Assembly (NCBI GenBank): GCA_001768325.1
Contig: MENQ01000007.1
Location: 310,001-374,000, forward strand
Length of the DNA: 64,000 nt
Source: Bacteroidetes bacterium GWC2_46_850
GTDB taxonomy: Bacteria; Bacteroidota; Bacteroidia; Bacteroidales; Dysgonomonadaceae
Direction of reading: 5' to 3'
Numbering within the stretch: the stretch's first letter is position 1; every line of letters starts with the position of its first letter. The translations under genes were made by a program, and so were the position numbers. The notes beneath the pieces were generated by a model. That model did not search any database and was not told the origin of the DNA. It saw only the letters and a program-made list of their open reading frames with translations. Positions 54,957-62,945 of the stretch are shown here, one piece after another.

Positions 54957-56246
54957 ATGAAAAGAAAAATATATGACTACCTGTTACAGTGGAAGGAAAA
55001 AGCAGACAGAAAACCTCTGATTGTCAATGGTGCACGTCAGGTGGGGAAAACTTATATTTTGCAAGAGTTTGGCCAGCAGGAGTATGACAATTACGTTATT
55101 GTAAACCTCGAGACTGACAAAGCGTTGGTAGAGAAATTTGAAGAGAGTATAACCCCCAGGTCACTTATTCAGTACCTCGAATCAGCCCATTCGCAGAGGA
55201 TTATCCCCGGCAAAACACTTATTGTAATTGATGAAATACAAGCTTCGGAGAGGGCATTGACATCGTTGAAGTATTTCTATGAACAAGCTCCCGAATTTCA
55301 CGTTGTGGCTGCGGGTTCATTGCTTGGTGTGGCGATAAATCGCAAACAATTTTCTTTTCCTGTGGGCAAGGTCGATGAAATTACACTGTTTCCAATGGAT
55401 TTCGAGGAGTTTTTATGGGCAAACAATCGATCCATGCTGGCACACACCATCCGGGAACACTATCTCTCCAACGAGCCTTTGGATGTACATTCGATAGCAG
55501 TAGATTTATATAACAAGTACCTTATTGTCGGCGGCATGCCCGCCGCGGTGAAGGAGTTTATAGCCACCGATAGTTTTGTGGCGATTGCCGATATGCAAAA
55601 CCGTATTTTGAATGAATATATTGCGGATATGGCAAAGTATGCCGAGCCTGCAACCAGCATTAAAATACGCGCGTGTTACGAATCAATTCCGGCTCAACTG
55701 GCGAAGGAGAATCGCAAGTTCCAATATAGCGTTGTCCAGCGAGGAGGCAGCTCAACAATTTTCGGCGAGTCTATTGAGTGGCTTAAATATGCGGGGGTTA
55801 TACTCAAATGTCAGAAGACAACACAAGGGACAATGCCTGTTAAGGTGTATGTCGATCTGAGCGATTTTAAACTTTACATGGCTGACGTGGGCATGCTTAC
55901 CATGCAGTCTGGCATAGCCACTCAAGCGATATTATCTCCACTCGACATAGAGAACCCGTTCTTGGGCGCAATTGCTGAAAATTATGTAGCACAGGCGCTT
56001 GCAAACAATTTGATAACACTTCTTTATTGGAAGAACGACAATACGGCAGAGGTTGATTTTGTTATACAGAAAGATACCGATGTAATTCCCATCGAGGTAA
56101 AAAGTGGCCTGCGTATACGTTCCAAGAGCTTGCGCATTTTCATGGAGAAATACAATTGCCCTTATGGTATTCGCATATCAAAGAAGAACTTCGGATTTGA
56201 AAACAGCATAAAGTCAGTACCGCTTTATGCAGCATTCTGTATATAA
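54957..56246 (+). CDS. AAA-type ATPase with DUF4143 domain, second copy
   Basis: Start placed at ATG 54957-54959 (MKRKIYDYLLQWKEKADRK), giving 429 residues. Walker A is GARQVGKTYIL near residue 24 and Walker B LIVIDEIQASE near residue 92, followed by VAAGSLLGVAI. The C-terminal DUF4143 region has the nuclease-like DNTAEVDFVIQKDTDVIPIEVKSG. It is only distantly similar to the ATPase at 35790. Low G+C and lone context suggest an accessory gene; function unknown. Confidence 0.9.
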   Translation: MKRKIYDYLLQWKEKADRKPLIVNGARQVGKTYILQEFGQQEYDNYVIVNLETDKALVEKFEESITPRSLIQYLESAHSQRIIPGKTLIVIDEIQASERALTSLKYFYEQAPEFHVVAAGSLLGVAINRKQFSFPVGKVDEITLFPMDFEEFLWANNRSMLAHTIREHYLSNEPLDVHSIAVDLYNKYLIVGGMPAAVKEFIATDSFVAIADMQNRILNEYIADMAKYAEPATSIKIRACYESIPAQLAKENRKFQYSVVQRGGSSTIFGESIEWLKYAGVILKCQKTTQGTMPVKVYVDLSDFKLYMADVGMLTMQSGIATQAILSPLDIENPFLGAIAENYVAQALANNLITLLYWKNDNTAEVDFVIQKDTDVIPIEVKSGLRIRSKSLRIFMEKYNCPYGIRISKKNFGFENSIKSVPLYAAFCI

Positions 56247-56285
56247 TTTCTCAATATGAGAAGTACCTGCTTACTTCAGTCTTAG

Positions 56286-56444
56286 CCTTCCCGGCGTTCT
56301 TCTCTTCTGCACTTATTCTTTGACCTGTCGTCGTCTTGGTTTCTAAAAGAGAAGAAGTCGCTTCGCTTACTTCTCTTTTTACGAAACCTTCGCCGGACAG
56401 GTGCCCAAAGAATAATTGAGGACTTCTCAGAACACGCGGGAAAA
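56286..56444 (-). repeat. Palindromic element, copy E
   Basis: 159 bp, reverse orientation. Core blocks TTATTCTTTGACCTGTC and GGACAGGTGCCCAAAGAATAA are intact, as is the GGTTTCTAAAAGAGAAGAAG inner arm. Outer arms are CCTTCCCGGCGTTCT and AGAACACGCGGGAAAA. Lies between the ATPase and pflA genes. Confidence 0.9.
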
Positions 56445-56446
56445 CT

Positions 56447-56618
56447 GATTTACTGATTTACTGATTTATTGATGTGAAGATTTACTGATTTGAAGATACA
56501 TTGATGTGCTGATTTGCGAAAAGCTGAATCCTGATTGCTTTTCTCCAAACCGCTGTCTCTGAAAACATTCATCCACAGAAGCTGACAGCTGACCGCTGAT
56601 CGCTGACACCTGAATCCT
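56447..56618. repeat. 8-bp array, boundary motif and 7-bp array up to the pflA stop
   Basis: Nine octamers (GATTTACT, GATTTACT, GATTTATT, GATGTGAA and so on, 56447-56518), then AAACCGCTGTCTCTGAAAAC and ATTCATCCACAGAAG, then CTGACAG CTGACCG CTGATCG CTGACAC CTGAATC CTA, ending at the pflA stop (56617). Confidence 0.85.
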
Positions 56619-57324
56619 ATTTCCCCAGAATCTCCTGGGCCCTCTTCAGTCGATCTGCAGAGAGCGGCGGTGTATCTTTCAACGCGTAATCCATCCCCAT
56701 CTGTTCATATTTGCGTGCACCCATGGTATGATACGGCAGCAGTTCTACCTTTTCGATGCACTTGTAGGGCCGCAGGAAGTCCGCCAGCCGCTGCAGCAGC
56801 ACATCGTCATCCGTCCATCCCGGCACCAGGACGTGGCGTATCCAGACGGGAATCTGTTTTTCCTCCAGATAGTCGAGGCAGCGCAGCGTATTATCCTGTC
56901 TGGCACCGGTCAGCGCCTTATGCTGTACCGGGTCAATTGATTTGATGTCGAGCAGCACCAGGTCGGCCGCCTCCAGCGTCTCCCGCACGGCCGGCGTAAA
57001 GATGGCCCCCGACGTATCCAGCGCCGTGTGGATACCTGCCTCCCGGCAGCGCAAGAAGAACTCCTTCACGAACTCTGCCTGCATGAGTGGCTCGCCCCCC
57101 GTAACAGTCACCCCACCCCGGGCAATGAAGTTCTTGTAGCGCAACACCTCCGCCAGCAGCTCCTCCGGCGATAGCTGGTACTGTCCCCTGTGGTTCCTGT
57201 CCCAGCTGTCCGGATTGTGACAATAGAGGCAACGCAGCGGGCAGCCCTGCATGAATACCACGAAACGTATTCCCGGGCCGTCCACCGTACCAAAACTTTC
57301 GAGAGAATGTATGTTTCCAGTCAT
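56617..57324 (-). CDS. pflA: Pyruvate formate-lyase activating enzyme
   Basis: The 235-residue radical SAM enzyme has the cluster ligands Cys28, Cys32 and Cys35 in QGCPLRCLYCHNPD, followed by the GGEPLMQ motif near residue 78. It installs the glycyl radical on PflB by cleaving S-adenosylmethionine. It lies downstream of pflB on the same strand but a 379-bp gap of nested repeats, including palindromic copy F, separates them. Confidence 0.95.
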   Translation of the reverse strand: MTGNIHSLESFGTVDGPGIRFVVFMQGCPLRCLYCHNPDSWDRNHRGQYQLSPEELLAEVLRYKNFIARGGVTVTGGEPLMQAEFVKEFFLRCREAGIHTALDTSGAIFTPAVRETLEAADLVLLDIKSIDPVQHKALTGARQDNTLRCLDYLEEKQIPVWIRHVLVPGWTDDDVLLQRLADFLRPYKCIEKVELLPYHTMGARKYEQMGMDYALKDTPPLSADRLKRAQEILGK

Positions 57325-57327
57325 AAT

Positions 57328-57412
57328 TTTTTAGGGATCAGCGGTCAGCTGTCAGCGATCAGCTATCAGCTTTGGTAGTGGAAGCTTGTCAATTTCAGCG
57401 GTTAGCTTTTTA
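57328..57412. repeat. 7-bp array and boundary motif upstream of pflA
   Basis: TTTTTTAGGGATCAGCGGTC, then NNNTCAG units through TCAGCTTTGG, TAGTGGAAGCTTGTC and AATTTCAGCGG. Polarity is toward pflA, opposite to the array that faces the pflB stop. Confidence 0.8.
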
Positions 57413-57421
57413 GGCTACCGC

Positions 57422-57580
57422 TTTTCCCGAATGTGCGTCGAAGTCCTTCATTATTCGTTGGGCACCTGTCCGGCGAAGGTTTCGTAAAAAGAGAAGTAAG
57501 CGAAGCGACTTCTTCTCTTTTAGAAACCAAGACGATGACAGGTCAAGGAATAAGGGCAGACGAGAAGCACATCGGGAAAA
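57422..57580 (+). repeat. Palindromic element, copy F
   Basis: 159 bp. Outer arms TTTTCCCGAATGTGC and GCACATCGGGAAAA, core as in copy B with CGTTGGGCACCTGTC opposite GACAGGTCAAGGAATAA. Nested inside the opposed arrays of the pflB-pflA gap. Confidence 0.9.
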
Positions 57581-57582
57581 TT

Positions 57583-57695
57583 GATTTTATGATTTATTGA
57601 TGTGATGATTTACTGAAAGTAACTCCCAAACCGCTGACTTTACCAACATTCAATTACCCAAGCTGACAGCTGAACCCTGAAAGCTGACAGCTAAA
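57583..57695. repeat. 8-bp array, boundary motif and 7-bp array up to the pflB stop
   Basis: GATTTTAT GATTTATT GATGTGAT GATTTACT (57583-57614), then AAACCGCTGACTTTACCAAC and ATTCAATTACCCAAG, then CTGACAG CTGAACC CTGAAAG CTGACAG CTAAAAA, 8 bp from the pflB stop. Confidence 0.85.
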
Positions 57696-57703
57696 AAAGC
57701 TTT

Positions 57704-59944
57704 TTACAGCGTCTGATTTATCGTCCTCGAAATCACATCCAGCTGCTGTTCGCGCGTCAGCTTGATGAAATTCACCGCATAGCCCGATACCCGGATCGTT
57801 AATTGCGGGTAGTTCTCCGGGTGCGCCATCGCGTCAAGCAGCAGCTCCTTGTCGAACACGTTCACATTCAGGTGCTGTCCCCCGTCCGGTGTGAAGTACC
57901 CGTCGAGCAGCCCAACCATGTTCGCAATCCGCATATCCTTGTCCTTGCCCAGCGATCCCGGCGATACGGCGAAGGTATAGGAGATGCCGTCGTGTGCATG
58001 CTGGAAAGGCAGCTTCGCCACCGATGCCAGTGCTGCCACGGCCCCTTTGCGGTCGCGTCCGTTCATCGGGTTGGCCCCCGGCGCGAAGGGCGTGCCGGCA
58101 GGGCGTCCGTCGGGTGTGGCACCCGTCTTCTTGCCGTAGACCACGTTCGATGTGATGGTGAGGATCGATTGTGTCGCTGTCGCGTTGCGGTACGTTTCAT
58201 GCTGACGCAGGTAGCCCATGAATTTCTTTGTGATGTCCACTGCGATCTGGTCCGTGCGGTCGTCGTTGTTCCCGAAAGGCACGTAGTCGCCCTCCCGCTC
58301 GAAGTCGACGGCGATGCCCCGCTCATCGCGGATCACCTTCACCCGCGCGTCCCGTATGGCTGCGAGCGAGTCCGCCACGATGGAGAGCCCCGCGATGCCC
58401 GTCGCCCTGATCCGTTGCACATCGCCATCATGCAGTGCCATCTCGAACGCCTCGTAGGCGTACTTGTCGTGCATGTAGTGGATCACCTTCAGCGCGTTCA
58501 CGTAGACCTTTGCAAGCCAGCGCATCGACTGTTCAAACTTCTCCATCACCTCATCGTAGTCGAGGTATTCCGATGTGATTGCCTCATACTTGGGAGCCAC
58601 CTGCACGCCCGACTTCTCATCGCGTCCCCCGTTGATCGCATAGAGGAGGCACTTTGCCAGGTTGGCCCGTGCGCCGAAGAGCTGCATCTGCTTCCCGATC
58701 TTCATCGGCGACACGCAGCAGGCAATGCCGTAGTCGTCGCCATAGTCCGGTCGCATCAGGTCGTCGTTCTCATATTGTATGGCCGAGGTATCCACCGACA
58801 CCTTTGCGCAGAATCGTTTCCAGTTCTCGGGGCTCTGTTGTGACCAGAGGACGGTGAGGTTCGGCTCCGGTGCCGGTCCCAGGTTGTAGAGTGTCTGCAG
58901 GTAGCGGAACGATGTGCGTGTGACCAGTGTGCGGCCCTCCACTGTCTGTCCCCCCAGTGCTTCGGTCACCCACACCGGGTCGCCCGAGAAGAGCTCGTTG
59001 TAGTCCGGTGTGCGGAGGAAGCGCACGATGCGCAGCTTGATGATCAGCTGATCCACCAGCTCCTGTGCTTCGGTTTCGGAGATCACCCCTTCGCGCAGGT
59101 CCTTTTCGATGTAGATATCGAGGAAGGTCGATGTGCGTCCGATCGACATGGCCGCACCGTCCTGATCCTTCACTGCCGCCAGATACGCGAAATAGAGGAA
59201 CTGCACTGCCTCCCGACTGTTGCGTGCCGGCTGCGACACATCGAAACCGTAGGCGGCACACATCTTCTCAAAAGCCTTCAGCGCCCTGATCTGCTCGCTC
59301 ACCTCCTCGCGACTGCGGATGGTATTTTCGGTGAACTCCTGAATATCGAGGCGCTGCATAAATGCTTTTCTTTCCTCGATGAGGGCCGATGTCCCGTAGA
59401 GCGACACCCGTCGGTAGTCGCCGATGATGCGACCCCGTCCGTAGGCATCGGGCAGTCCCGTGATGATGCCCGATTTGCGTGCCGCCAGCATCTCGTCGTT
59501 GTATGCCGAGAAGACCCCTTCGTTGTGCGTCTTGCGGTAGCGTGTGTAGATCTCTTTGGTCATCGGGTCCAGCTCATATCCGTAGGCGCTCAGTGCGTTC
59601 TCCACCATGCGGATGCCCCCTTTCGGGAAGATGCCCCGCTTGAGTGGTGCATCGGTCTGCAGGCCGACGATCACTTCGTTCTCCTGGTCGATGTATCCCG
59701 GTCCGTATGTATCAATCTGCTGCGGATATTTTGTTTCCGCGTCGTACACCCCTTTGGCCTGTTCTTCGCGGAAGAGCTCCGTGAGCCGGTCCCACACCTT
59801 GCGCGTGCGCTCGGTCGAAGACGTCAGAAACGAGTCGTCACCCTCATAAGGCGTATAATTGTGCATGATGAAATCCCGTACGTTGATCTCTTTTCTCCAT
59901 ACCTCCCCTTTAAATCCTTTCCATGCTTCCTGCCTGCTGTTCAT
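57704..59944 (-). CDS. pflB: Formate C-acetyltransferase (pyruvate formate-lyase)
   Basis: The 746-residue glycyl-radical enzyme cleaves pyruvate with CoA to acetyl-CoA and formate. The active-site pair is Cys409-Cys410 (GIACCVSPM) and the radical Gly721 lies in RVSGYAVNF. The length is close to the usual 740-760. It lies downstream of focA and upstream of pflA, the standard fermentation module of strict anaerobes. Confidence 0.97.
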   Translation of the reverse strand: MNSRQEAWKGFKGEVWRKEINVRDFIMHNYTPYEGDDSFLTSSTERTRKVWDRLTELFREEQAKGVYDAETKYPQQIDTYGPGYIDQENEVIVGLQTDAPLKRGIFPKGGIRMVENALSAYGYELDPMTKEIYTRYRKTHNEGVFSAYNDEMLAARKSGIITGLPDAYGRGRIIGDYRRVSLYGTSALIEERKAFMQRLDIQEFTENTIRSREEVSEQIRALKAFEKMCAAYGFDVSQPARNSREAVQFLYFAYLAAVKDQDGAAMSIGRTSTFLDIYIEKDLREGVISETEAQELVDQLIIKLRIVRFLRTPDYNELFSGDPVWVTEALGGQTVEGRTLVTRTSFRYLQTLYNLGPAPEPNLTVLWSQQSPENWKRFCAKVSVDTSAIQYENDDLMRPDYGDDYGIACCVSPMKIGKQMQLFGARANLAKCLLYAINGGRDEKSGVQVAPKYEAITSEYLDYDEVMEKFEQSMRWLAKVYVNALKVIHYMHDKYAYEAFEMALHDGDVQRIRATGIAGLSIVADSLAAIRDARVKVIRDERGIAVDFEREGDYVPFGNNDDRTDQIAVDITKKFMGYLRQHETYRNATATQSILTITSNVVYGKKTGATPDGRPAGTPFAPGANPMNGRDRKGAVAALASVAKLPFQHAHDGISYTFAVSPGSLGKDKDMRIANMVGLLDGYFTPDGGQHLNVNVFDKELLLDAMAHPENYPQLTIRVSGYAVNFIKLTREQQLDVISRTINQTL

Positions 59945-59954
59945 AATAATATAT

Positions 59955-60108
59955 TAATGTGATAATTTGATGATGTAATGATGTGCCAATGTGATGATGT
60001 AATGATTTAATGATGTAATGATGTAATGATGTGCCAATTCTTGCTAACCGCTCTTTTTACCATTATTCTACTACCCAAGCTGATCCCTGAAACCTGAAAC
60101 CTGATCCC
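59955..60108. repeat. 8-bp array, boundary motif and 7-bp units in the focA-pflB gap
   Basis: About ten octamers (GATGTAAT, GATGTGCC, AATGTGAT and so on, to 60038), then CTAACCGCTCTTTTTACCAT and TATTCTACTACCCAAG, then CTGATCC CTGAAAC CTGAAAC CTGATCC CTA at the focA stop. Confidence 0.8.
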
Positions 60109-60887
60109 TATTTCAAAAACAACCATCCGTATACTACCCCCACCATTCCCATTCCCCCGACAATATTTCCCAGCGTTGCCGGAATCAGGTTTTGGATGAT
60201 GAAGGTGCTCCAGGTGATCTCCGCCCCCGTGTATATCGCTGCCGGGATGAAGAACATGTTCGCGATGGAGTGTTCGTAGCCCAGCGTCACGAAGAGCATC
60301 ACCGGGATCCAGATGCCGATGCTCCTTCCGGTGATATCCTTTGCCGCATATCCCATGAACATGCCCAGGCAGACCAGCCAGTTGGCGCCGATCCCCTTGA
60401 TGAAGACCCGCATGAAATCCTGATTCACCTTTGCTTCGGACAGGTGGTGCAGGTAAGTCCGCCAGGGATCGTTACCCAGTATCCCCACGTGAGCCGACAG
60501 CAGCCAGGCGACCAGCTGTGCCCCGATGAAGTTGAACAGGTACGATATCGCCAGCACAGCCATTACCCTGCCCGCCGTCAGTTCCTTTCGCATCAGCGGG
60601 AAGGTGAGTCCTGCGCAGTCGCTCGTAAAGAGGTCCGCCCCCGTGATGGAGACCATGATCAGTCCGATGGGGAACATCGCCCCCGCCACGAACTTCACGA
60701 TACCCGGGTTGGCCGCACCGATGCCCGGTATGCCACCCGCCACCATCACGCTCAGGAGGCCCCCAAAGGCAATGAATGCCCCTCCCAGTATGGCCATGAC
60801 GGCAAACTGGGGGAAACTACGCTTCGACTTGTCGATGGCCGCGCGTCTAAAAGCGTCTGCAGCCTCCATCGGAGTAAAATAATTCAT
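60108..60887 (-). CDS. focA: Formate/nitrite transporter family channel
   Basis: Start placed at ATG 60885-60887 (MNYFTPMEAADAFRR), giving 259 residues. A longer frame to 60968 would overlap the -7 box and its 27 extra residues are not conserved. About six membrane segments and the FNT signatures FVAGAMFPIGLIMVSITGADLFTSDC and GIGANWLVCLGMFMGYAAKD are present. It exchanges formate across the inner membrane, matching its place before pflB. Confidence 0.94.
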   Translation of the reverse strand: MNYFTPMEAADAFRRAAIDKSKRSFPQFAVMAILGGAFIAFGGLLSVMVAGGIPGIGAANPGIVKFVAGAMFPIGLIMVSITGADLFTSDCAGLTFPLMRKELTAGRVMAVLAISYLFNFIGAQLVAWLLSAHVGILGNDPWRTYLHHLSEAKVNQDFMRVFIKGIGANWLVCLGMFMGYAAKDITGRSIGIWIPVMLFVTLGYEHSIANMFFIPAAIYTGAEITWSTFIIQNLIPATLGNIVGGMGMVGVVYGWLFLK

Positions 60888-60900
60888 ATAATAACAACCT

Positions 60901-60963
60901 AAAAACAAAAGCGGTCCCACACCCATGTGTCCGGACCGCCTCCCGTGATAACCTGAACACGGG
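60901..60963 (-). promoter_or_regulatory. Structured leader of focA with a terminator-like hairpin
   Basis: On the minus strand, first CCCGTG and CACGGG (plus 60942-60963) and then GCGGTCC and GGACCGC (plus 60911-60939, inner ACAC/GTGT stem) form two hairpins. The second is followed by TTTTGTTTTT. It lies between the -7 box and the start codon, so it could end transcription before focA unless relieved. Confidence 0.55.
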
Positions 60964-60965
60964 TG

Positions 60966-60973
60966 CAAAGATA
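60966..60973 (-). promoter_or_regulatory. -7 box of focA-pfl
   Basis: TATCTTTG on the minus strand fits TAnnTTTG and lies 78 bp upstream of the chosen focA start. Confidence 0.6.
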
Positions 60974-61053
60974 ATACATCGTTTTTAATTAGAGAAATAT
61001 TTCTTTAATTCTTTAAACATCCCACCACCAAAGCTAATAGTTAATAAGAACTT

Positions 61054-61500
61054 TCAATGTATGTTCTCAATGTTTATGACAATATCTTCGCTGAGAATTT
61101 TCTCTATATTTATCAATGGCAGAATCAAATGATTCATATCAGTACCTTCCGTTCTGCAATGCAAAATTCCTCTGGATGTGCCTACTGTTATTACACTGAT
61201 ATGACGTGCAAATCCCTTCTCAAGAGTAAGTGCGTTGGTTTCTGCATCATACATACTTTTCCATGATTCAGATTTAATTTGAAAATACGCTTTTGTTTCG
61301 AGGATGATAAAGGGTGCTGTCTTATTCTCCGATTCAAAACGGAACGAAGCAGAAACCACAACTATTCCTTCTTTTTCTTCAGCTCCGAATGATAATTGTG
61401 TATACACTCCTATCGGTGCATCCGGCTCGCACATCTCTCTCAGTATGCCAAACTGATCAGTACTAAGGCGAACTAACCTGAAGTTAACAGTTTCTTTCAT
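61054..61500 (-). CDS. SecB-like chaperone, third gene of a toxin-antitoxin-chaperone-type operon
   Basis: The 148-residue protein follows the SecB layout: a first strand pair (FRLVRLSTDQFGIL), a central strand with VVVSASFRFESENKTAPFIIL, and a late block FARHISVITVGTSRGIL followed by HLILPLINIEKIL. The last block aligns with the SecB segment ending TSMVSRGTFPQLNLAPVNF. Genes with this fold serve as dedicated chaperones of antitoxins in TAC systems. Its start overlaps the stop of the antitoxin-like gene by 4 bp (ATGA). Housekeeping SecB is less likely given this context. Confidence 0.65.
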   Translation of the reverse strand: MKETVNFRLVRLSTDQFGILREMCEPDAPIGVYTQLSFGAEEKEGIVVVSASFRFESENKTAPFIILETKAYFQIKSESWKSMYDAETNALTLEKGFARHISVITVGTSRGILHCRTEGTDMNHLILPLINIEKILSEDIVINIENIH

Positions 61501-61943
61501 GCGGCATCATCCTTATTTTGGGAAGTATTTTTATAAGTGACATAATCATCATTCAACGTGGTACTCAAACGCTCAGATAAAGGAATCTGAGTATATGAGT
61601 CATCATATGTCTTTGTTTCAGGATAAATATACTGTACGTTCCGGTTGACAGAGATGAGGGTAATACCCAAAGCTTCCTCAATTTTCCATATTGTTTCGAG
61701 CGATAAATTTTCTCTACCCTTTATTATTTTACTCACGTATTGCGGAGAGACATCCATTCTCAATGCCAATTCCCTTTGTGATAATCCTTTTTCATCCAAT
61801 TCGCTAAGGATACGAAAAGCTATTTTGGAAGACCGTTTTAACCATCCACTATTTTGTCTGTACCAATGGGCTTCTTCCTGCCAGGACGACATATTCCCAG
61901 CTGCAAGCTCCTTTAATCTATCTAAACTTTTTCCCATAATCAT
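61497..61943 (-). CDS. XRE/HigA-like antitoxin with C-terminal extension
   Basis: Start chosen at ATG 61941-61943, which overlaps the upstream stop as TGATG, giving 148 residues. The helix-turn-helix is at about 52-98 (LSQRELALRMDVSPQYVSKIIKG; LSLETIWKIEEALGI). After it comes a 45-residue tail (YIYPETKTYDDSYTQIPLSE and onward), the position where TAC antitoxins carry the chaperone-addiction segment. Overlaps the SecB-like gene by 4 bp. Confidence 0.75.
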   Translation of the reverse strand: MIMGKSLDRLKELAAGNMSSWQEEAHWYRQNSGWLKRSSKIAFRILSELDEKGLSQRELALRMDVSPQYVSKIIKGRENLSLETIWKIEEALGITLISVNRNVQYIYPETKTYDDSYTQIPLSERLSTTLNDDYVTYKNTSQNKDDAA

Positions 61944-62482
61944 CAAAGTTGAAATTCAATGAAATCAACGAGTCCGTCACTATCAAAAACATTTTCCTTC
62001 ATTAAAAAGTTCCGCCCTTTTTCTAATTTGATGAGTTCTTCTGTGGTATGCGGTCTTTTTTCCATCTTGCGTGTGAGTTTAATAGCTCCTCCGGTAATCA
62101 CGTAAACACCCTTTTCAACACGTAGCCCATATAATCTTAACCAACTGGGGGCATTAATACCATAACATTTACTTTTACTCAAATTGATGAATGAAGTTTG
62201 TAAATCATTTAAAGGCCTAAATCGTTTTTCTAAATTTATTTCACGATTATCCAGAAGTTCGCTTTCAAATTCTAAAGCATCTTGAATTGTTTTATCTATC
62301 GCATATTCTATAGAAATGTAATTCCAGATAGATTGATGAAGATCTTTATGATTGAATTTAAAAAAATTGTACAGAAACTCCGGGTCTTTCCAATTGCTGA
62401 ATTGCAATGCAAACTCGTCTTTGGGAACTCCTTTATACCAAAAAGTGAATAAATTTTCTACAAAGGTAGCAACAATTTTCAT
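61943..62482 (-). CDS. Unknown protein, first gene of the operon, toxin candidate
   Basis: The 179-residue protein is not one I can place firmly. The C-terminal half has a compact pattern (PSWLRLYGLRVEKGVYVITGG, then AIKLTRKMEKRPHTTEELIKLEKGRNFL) that recalls RelE/HigB-type toxins in layout, with an Arg/Lys-rich strand before the final helix. The N-terminal half is helical and Phe/Tyr-rich. Position directly before an HTH antitoxin and a SecB-like gene, with overlapping stop and start, is the main reason for calling it a toxin candidate. AT-rich relative to the neighbours. Confidence 0.55.
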   Translation of the reverse strand: MKIVATFVENLFTFWYKGVPKDEFALQFSNWKDPEFLYNFFKFNHKDLHQSIWNYISIEYAIDKTIQDALEFESELLDNREINLEKRFRPLNDLQTSFINLSKSKCYGINAPSWLRLYGLRVEKGVYVITGGAIKLTRKMEKRPHTTEELIKLEKGRNFLMKENVFDSDGLVDFIEFQL

Positions 62483-62684
62483 AATATCAACCCATAGGTT
62501 TACTTTAACACAACTCTAACACGGATTTAACATTTTTACATATATAAATTCCGTTTCTCTTAATGTAAATTCATTGGTTTTAAATAAAACCTCTTATCCC
62601 AAAATTACATGAACATTGAGGTATTTCCAAGCGCATGAAAATAAAAATCAAGGTCACAGAGACTTTAACAGGCTTACCAAATCT

Positions 62685-62692
62685 TACCTTTG
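62685..62692 (+). promoter_or_regulatory. Possible -7 box far upstream of the second susC
   Basis: TACCTTTG fits TAnnTTTG, 254 bp upstream of the gene at 62946. It would leave a long leader that includes the direct repeats. Confidence 0.3.
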
Positions 62693-62745
62693 TAAGTTGG
62701 TTTCTCAACCAATGAAATAAACTGAAATAAGACTCATGACTCCTA

Positions 62746-62783
62746 TTCCCGTAAAAATCAACCCGTTTCCCGTAAGAATCAAC
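62746..62783. promoter_or_regulatory. Two 17-bp direct repeats spaced by two helical turns upstream of the second susC
   Basis: TTCCCGTAAAAATCAAC (62746-62762) and TTCCCGTAAGAATCAAC (62767-62783) differ at one base and start 21 bp apart, placing both on the same DNA face. This suits a dimeric activator such as a hybrid two-component regulator. No regulator gene is seen within the window on this side. Confidence 0.5.
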
Positions 62784-62808
62784 TATATTTTTTTTAATTA
62801 AAAATGCC

Positions 62809-62840
62809 GAACGTTTACTTTTGCGAACGTTTACTTTTGC
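62809..62840 (+). promoter_or_regulatory. Exact 16-bp tandem repeat carrying two -7 boxes
   Basis: GAACGTTTACTTTTGC occurs twice without a gap (62809-62824 and 62825-62840), each holding TACTTTTG. The two boxes (62816-62823 and 62832-62839) could give two start sites. The rest of the 463-bp gap back to 62483 shows no gene and, unlike most gaps here, no 7-bp array. Confidence 0.5.
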
Positions 62841-62945
62841 GGGGAGTAGATCAATGCGAGGAGTAGATTAATCTATTTCTGTAATAATCATAAAAAAAGT
62901 CTGCGCGGACTTTATCCATCGTCTCATTAACTTAAAAACTAAAGA

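Noticed and set aside
60888-60968. Longer N-terminus for the formate channel
   Set aside because: It would cross the -7 box and two hairpins; the conserved FNT N-terminus begins at MNYFTPMEAADAF.
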